DNA of 64,000 nucleotides. Origin: Paraconiothyrium sp. Pb-2020. Taxonomy: Eukaryota; Ascomycota; Dothideomycetes; Pleosporales; Didymosphaeriaceae. Position numbers and translations under genes: made by a program. Numbering within the stretch: position 1 is the first letter of the stretch; every line of letters starts with the position of its first letter. Below, one piece after another: positions 58,501 to 64,000 of the stretch. The notes below the pieces were generated by a model. It did no database searches, had not been told where the DNA came from, and saw only the letters and a list, made by a program, of their open reading frames with translations. The stretch lies in contig JAJUBI010000007.1 of NCBI GenBank assembly GCA_022419385.1, positions 405,768 through 469,767 on the forward strand, in the 5' to 3' direction.

Positions 58501-61500
58501 GAGGGGGGGTTGGCTTAGGCTACCTCAATAACCCTGAGAAGACCGCTGAGGCCTATGTTGAACAGGTCAACTGGGTGATGGGAGACGATCTGAAAGTTGG
58601 TGCATCAAGGAAATTCTACAAGACGGGAGATCTCGTCAGATACAACGAGGACGGTACCCTGTTGTATCTCGGACGGAAGGACAACCAGGTAGGTTTTTCC
58701 CGAGATGACCCATGTGACGCATCGCTAACGAACCGCTCTACAGACCAAAGTGAGAGGCCAGAGGCTGGAGTTGACTGAAGTAGAACACCATCTCATTCAG
58801 GACCCTGTAGTCCAAAATGCACTCGCATCTGTTCCCAAATCTGGGCCATGCGCAAAGCGTCTCGTCGGCATCGTTTCACTGCGAGATGTGGCGATTTCCG
58901 GCGCCTCAAAGGCAGAGCTGCAATTACTGCCCAAGGACACCGCTTCCTTCAACATTGCGACGATTCGAGAGCGCCTCGAAACACGCCTCCCATCTTACAT
59001 GATACCATCGCTGTGGATCGCCATATCGAAGTTCCCACTGATGCCATCTGCGAAAATGGATCGCAAAAAGGTAGTTCAATGGCTCGAGAACATGGACAAC
59101 GATACATACCGCACGATCGCGACACTGGGGCTAGAGGATACTCAAGACGATGCGGATGTAGTTGACCGGAAGTTGCAGGCGATCTTTGCAAAGGTCCTTA
59201 ACCTAGCACCAGAAGACATCCGCATGAGCCAGTCTTTCCTGCGGCTCGGAGGGGACAGCATCGCAGCCAGTAAGTTGAAGTCACTTCTTTCATCATATGA
59301 TACTAACTCTTCTCAGTGCAAGTGTCATCAATGTGTCGTGCTCAAGGATTAGCTATCTCCGTTCAGGACATCGTAAAATCAAAGTCGATTGCTGCTCTCG
59401 CTGCAGGGGTATCCATTACCAGGAACAATGCAACAACCACATCGCAGCCGCAGGACTACAATCTGCCATTTGACCTCGGCCCTATACAAAGGCTGTTCTT
59501 CGACACAGTCGGCGACAACTACAATCACTTCAATCAGAGCTCGGTCTTCAAGCTCGCCCGGTCTTTCGAACTGAAAGAAATCGAGGAAGCGCTTGACGCT
59601 TTGGTCAACATTCACCCCATGTTGCGAGCTCGTTACTTCCAGGACGAATCGAGGATCTGGAAGCAAAGCGTTGCAAGGTCTCCCACCCCTTTCAAGTTGC
59701 GGCATCATCAAGTTACGTCTGCAAAAGAAGAGTATTTGCGGCCGATTATCGACGAAAGCCAAGGCACACTGAGCATTGTGAACGGTCCAACCTTCTCCGC
59801 CGACCTCTTTGACATTGATGAAGACTTCTCCCAGGCGATTGCGCTGGTCGCACATCATTTGGTGATTGATGTCGTTTCTTGGGGTGTCATTCTAGAGGAT
59901 CTTGAGAGCTTGCTCAATGGCACAGCACCTCCGCCTCAGAGTCTTCCATTTTACGCTTGGACACAACAGCAAGCCGCGCAAGCTCGTCAGGAATCGGCTG
60001 AAAAGGTCATGCCCTTAGCTACCATTCCGCCTGCAGACTTCGAGTACTGGGGTCTAAACGCGTCGGATAATCTTAACGGCGACGTTATCACCGAGGATAT
60101 CGAGCTTAGTCCCAAGGACTCGATGCTTATTCTAGGTGCGCATGACGCACTAGCAACCGAGCCTGTCGATGTCTTTATTGCAGCGCTCCTGGAGTCATTT
60201 CGCAAGGCATTCCCGGACCGACATACAGCGACCATCCACAACGAAGGTCACGGTCGTGAGCCTTTCGACTCTCAAGATCTCAGTCGAACAGTAGGATGGT
60301 GCACTACTATGGCACCCATTCATTTACCTGTATCTTCCGAAGACCCTACAGACATCGTAAGCACTATTCGATGGGTCTCGAGCCTCCGAGAGAAGACTCC
60401 TGGGAAGGGCAGACCCTACTTTGCCTATCGACTCCTCACCAGCGAAGGCCAGGAGCGTTTCGCATCCCACTGGCCTGCCGAGGTAACCTTCAATTATCTT
60501 GGAAGGATGCAGAACATGGAGCGCAAAGACGCCCTGCTACAGAGGATGCCCAACATCTCCACGACGGATGTTAGCAAAACCACTCCCCGTCTTGCATTGT
60601 TTGAAGTTACTGCACTCGTTAGCCAAGGAACCATCAAGCTTTCCTTTGATTTCAACCGCCGAATGAGCCGGCAATCGCAGATCAAGCACTGGATGGCTGC
60701 ATGTAGAGAAACGCTTGTTGATGCTGTCGACCAACTTCTTCAGTTGCGCTCTGAGCCAAGCCTGGACAGCTTCAAGCTTCTCCCACTAACCTACAATGGC
60801 ATGTCGAAGCTTTCAGCGCTCCTGCCTACAGGAACAGCTATCGAAGACATTGAGGACATATATCCCGCGTCTCCTATGCAACAAGGCATGCTCCTTTCTC
60901 AACTGAAAAACCCCGAGCTGTACTCGTACCACTGCATTATGGAAGTCAAGTCGACGACCACCGGACAACAAGTCAATCCACGCAAGATTGCCGAGGCATG
61001 GCAAATTGTGGTCCAGCGTCACCCCATTCTACGGACCGTATTCGTTGAGAGCATCTCTAAGACCGGTCTAATGGACCAGGTTGTATTCAAGAACAGACCT
61101 GGGAGAATCACGTGGATCGCAGACTGTAATGCTGAAGAAGTGGCTCGGTTACTGCGGGAGCAGCCATTGATCGACTTCCGCGAGTTCAACACTCCCCATC
61201 GCTTCACGATCTGCAAGACTCAGGCAGGCGATATCTGGGCCAAGCTGGAAATGAGCCATGCCATTTGCGATGGCACCTCGATCCCGATCATACTGAACGA
61301 CCTCGCACGAGCCTACGGAAACAAGCTGACGAGGGCTGATGTCGGACCAGCCTACAGCAATTTCATCGCTCACACTCTTACAAACAATCGCGATGCGGCT
61401 TTAAACTTTTGGAAAGCATATCTTACTGGCGTGGAGCCGTGCTTCTTCCCGGTACTGCACGACGGTGTGCCCGGACCCCACGAAATGGGTTCGTATGAGC

Positions 61501-64000
61501 TTCATCTGCAGGAAATTGCTCCCATGACTGCCTTCTGCAAGAAGTTTGGTGTCACGTTGTCCAATGTACTACAACTCGCATGGGCTCTTGTCCTGCACAC
61601 CTACGTGGGCGCATCGGATGTGTCATTTGGTGTTGTAGCATCCGGACGCGATGTTCCGGTGAAGCACATTGATGAAACTGTTGGGTGCTTCGTCAATATG
61701 CTCATCTGTCGCCTCGAGTTATCAGACGACACCACTATTCACCAGCTACTGGAAAAGCTACAAGCCCACTCGGTCGACGCAATGGCTCACCAGGGCTGTT
61801 CTCTCGCTGACCTTCAGCACGAACTCCAATTGTCGTCGCTTTTCAACACCGTCTTCACATTCCAGCGCCGCCAACTTTCACGTGATCCTACGAAGACAGC
61901 ACTTGCTTTCGAGAATGTTGAAGCAGCCGATCCGGGTGAATTCCTGATGACACTGAACGTGGATGTCTCAGACGAAGGAGCAACTGTCGACTTCGGCTTC
62001 TGGAAAGATAAAGTACATCCTTCGCAAGCGCGGAACATTGTAGATGCGTTCGAGAAGATACTTGCTAGCATCATCTCGAGCAGCGACAAGGATGTCACCA
62101 TCACCGAGCTCGATATGTTCACAGAGAGTAGCTTGCAGCAAATAATGGATTGGAATGCAGAGCTACCCTCGCCTATACGCCGATGTGTCCACGAAGTCAT
62201 CCAGGAGCAGGTCCTGGTTCGGCCGCGGTCCACGAAAGCCATCGAGAGTACAGAGTTGACTGTTACTTATCAAGAGTTCGATGAGATTACTACGCGCCTA
62301 GGTCTTCATCTGCAGACGTTTGGGGTTGGCCCTGAGACGTTCGTGCCAATTCTCTTCGAGAAGAGCCCGTGGGCGCCAATAGCAATGATCGCAATCATGA
62401 AGGCGGGAGGAGCCTATGTGAGTGAACTTATCCAATTTTGATGGCATATACTGACGACACGTCTTCTACTAGGTACCCTTAGACCCAAAACACCCACCCG
62501 CGCGTCTTCGCGAACTCATCGCCGATGTGGGTGCCAAGGTTGCGTTATGCTCGAGGGCCTATCATCCTAGAGCAAGTGAAGTCATCGGCAACGCAGTCAT
62601 CGTCGACCGCCTGTCTGTCAACAAGCTTCCTCTATCCAGAGGATTGCGGTTGAAGTCGGCTGCGACTCCAGAAAACCCTGCCTACTGCTTGTTTACTTCC
62701 GGCACAACAGGCAAACCCAAAGGAACCATCATTCCGCACGAAGCCTTCTGCACGAATGCAGCAGCGTTCACTCCCGCAATAGGCATCCACAGTAACTCTC
62801 GCACCTTCCAATTTGCAAGTTATACTTTCGACGCCAGCTGTCTTGAAATCCTGGCGGCCCTTATGGTAGGAGCGACGGTTTGCGTGCCGACTGAAGACGA
62901 GCGCATGTCAGACCCTGCAGGAGCAATACGTAGGATGAAGGCTACCTGGTCTCTCTTAACTCCATCGGTATTGAGCACTCTCAAGTCAACACAACTTCCC
63001 ACCTTGAAGAGTCTTGTTGCAGGCGGTGAGGCAGTGCCTGCAGCTGAGGCCGAGAAGTGGCAGAACAGGCTTCATTTTGTGATCGGTAAGCGAAACGCAC
63101 GCTTTTTGAGCTATACAATAAGGCTAATCCACACACAGCTTATGGACCGACCGAAACTGCTGTCATTGCCAGCACCATCCACAAAACGGCGGATATAGAT
63201 GGAAGAAATATTGGACTTGCTTCTGCGTGCCGTTTGTGGGTTGTTCATCCCCGCAACCATGACAAGCTCATGCCCATTGGAGCCGTCGGTGAACTCCTCA
63301 TCGAAGGATACACCGTTGCTCGAGGGTATCTCGGTGATGAAGTCAAGACTGCGAAGGCTTTCATCACTAATCCGGCCTGGGCCTCATCACTTCCCTCGGA
63401 ACAAGGCTCGTTCTCGACCGCGAGAATGTACAAGTCTGGAGATCTCGTCCGTTACAACCCAGACGGCACTGTTGGGTACATCGGTCGGAAAGACACACAA
63501 ATCAAGCTTAATGGACGGAGAATCGAATTAGCAGAGATCGAATTTCACGTGAACGGCAAGTTCGCAGACAACATCCAGTCAGCGGTAGAGCTCGTGGCGC
63601 CTGCAAGCCGTACCTCTTCTAAAGCTTTGGCTGTCTTCTTCGCTATCAACGATGACCCACGAGCCTCCTCTGGAGAGATTGTCCAACCTGCGTCATCCGA
63701 CCTTCCGCAATCTGACGAGCTGCTCCTACCGATGGATGATGATGTGCGAGAGGTTTGCAAGTCGCTTGAGAATGCTCTAGTCGGCGTTCTGCCTGCGTAC
63801 ATGATCCCATCGATCTTCTTCCCAATGAAGAAGCTGCCTTGGACGCCGGCCGGAAAGCTCGACCGCAATCGACTAAAGGTGTTGGTGCAAAACCTGAGCA
63901 AAGAGACAATGTCGCCATACCGCCTGGCAAACTCGATGCACAAAAAGAAACCCAGGACCGAGGCCGAGAAGAGACTACAGAAACTAGTGTCATCGGTGTT
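48216..64000 (+). CDS. multimodular non-ribosomal peptide synthetase (3' end outside window)
   Basis: One gene with at least 17 exons. Exons start at 48216, 48751, 49211, 49393, 50054, 50441, 51017, 51366, 52302, 54714, 55246, 55363, 55962, 58744, 59317, 62473 and 63139. All 16 introns (47-129 bp) have GT..AG ends and keep the frame, so the gene appears intact. Domains: partial C, A1-T1-E1, C2-A2-T2, C3-A3-T3-E3, C4-A4 and the first residues leading into T4 at the window edge. It activates amino acids as adenylates, loads them on pantetheinyl carriers and condenses them; two E domains predict D-residues 1 and 3. Details are given per module. The start MALDKAQ is the first Met before the conserved partial C domain. 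The product and remaining modules are unknown. Confidence 0.95.
52561..55961 (+). other. NRPS module 2: C2, A2, T2
   Basis: C2 starts IESAYPCSSMQEGLLLSQ and has the active-site motif SHAIMDG (Ser for the first His), as also in the other C domain that follows an E domain. It should join a D-donor to an L-acceptor. A2: TYAELDAVTERLAHYL, TSGSTGRPKG, FASYTFDNSLEEM, GQYGPSEAS, and SGKLDRK. T2: FFRLGGDSIG. Introns at 54664, 55191, 55314 and 55870. Hand-read pocket code about D-N-L-D-G-G-Q-V-N. No E domain, so an L-residue is expected at this position. Confidence 0.85.
55962..60800 (+). other. NRPS module 3: C3, A3, T3, E3
   Basis: C3 has the full HHAVYDGWS motif and IEDIYPCSRLQEGL, fitting an L-donor condensation. 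A3: SYKEFDDRTTWLASRL, TSGSTGKPKG, SYTFDACLIEI, NGYGPTECS; its A10 motif is SAKMDRK. T3: FLRLGGDSIAA. E3: PFDLGPIQRLFF, HHLVIDVVSWG (Gly for the Arg seen in E1) and FNYLGR. Introns at 58689 and 59270; E3 has none, unlike E1. Hand-read pocket code about D-A-L-C-L-V-G-A-I. A D-residue is predicted at position 3. Confidence 0.85.
60801..64000 (+). other. NRPS module 4: C4, A4 and start of T4 (truncated by window)
   Basis: C4: IEDIYPASPMQQGMLLSQ and MSHAICDG (Ser-His form, again after an E domain). A4: TYQEFDEITTRLGLHL, TSGTTGKPKG, SYTFDASCLEIL, AYGPTETAV, GKLDRN. The window ends in the linker (PRTEAEKRLQKLV) that precedes a carrier domain. Introns 62419-62472 and 63086-63138. Hand-read pocket code about D-A-L-L-V-G-A-V-I. 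The rest of the gene, including any further modules and the terminal release domain, lies to the right. Confidence 0.85.

Noticed and set aside
1..64000. tRNA, rRNA or other structural RNA genes
   Set aside because: No B-box (GGTTCGAATCC-type) with a matching A-box or cloverleaf was noticed by eye; a covariance-model search would be decisive.

Overview
This window is nuclear DNA of a filamentous ascomycete (Pezizomycotina, probably Dothideomycetes). The evidence is small genes with 39-130 bp introns bounded by GT..AG and carrying CTAAC/CTGAC-type branch points, a fungal-type ABCC transporter, NACHT-type (NLR-like) relics and a multi-kilobase non-ribosomal peptide synthetase (NRPS). All gene models were spliced by hand. 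Where consecutive exon phases agree and protein motifs run across the junction, I treat the splice as supported.

Left part, about 1-30 kb: ordinary, mostly intact genes. In order they are a zinc alcohol dehydrogenase, a decayed HAD-type hydrolase relic, a secreted lactonase-type beta-propeller (3 exons), a fungal protein kinase, an FMN-binding PNPOx-like protein convergent with an AidB-like acyl-CoA dehydrogenase, a small secreted protein, a VIT+VWA protein carrying nucleoporin-like LFG repeats, and an acyltransferase-3 membrane protein. These are followed by a tight block of core genes: tRNA pseudouridine synthase PUS3/DEG1, an RS/RD-rich protein ending in a HUB1/UBL5 domain, the PIG-H/GPI15 subunit, the U5 snRNP protein DIB1, and an RWD-domain protein. 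Two of these (HUB1-like and DIB1) are linked to the spliceosomal tri-snRNP and lie about 1.1 kb apart.

Middle, about 30-38.7 kb: gene-poor. It holds two membrane-protein genes I cannot name, a NACHT-type pseudogene with a stop and a frameshift, and a pair of diverged direct repeats.

Right part, 38.7-64 kb: a secondary-metabolite locus. A complete 16-exon full-size ABCC exporter (minus strand, about 1511 aa) is divergent from a giant NRPS gene (plus strand, at least 17 exons, running off the right edge). The NRPS reads (partial C)-A-T-E / C-A-T / C-A-T-E / C-A-(T...). This predicts a peptide of at least four residues with D-residues at positions 1 and 3. Introns recur at equivalent domain positions in different modules, which points to module duplication after intron gain. 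The product cannot be named from this window.
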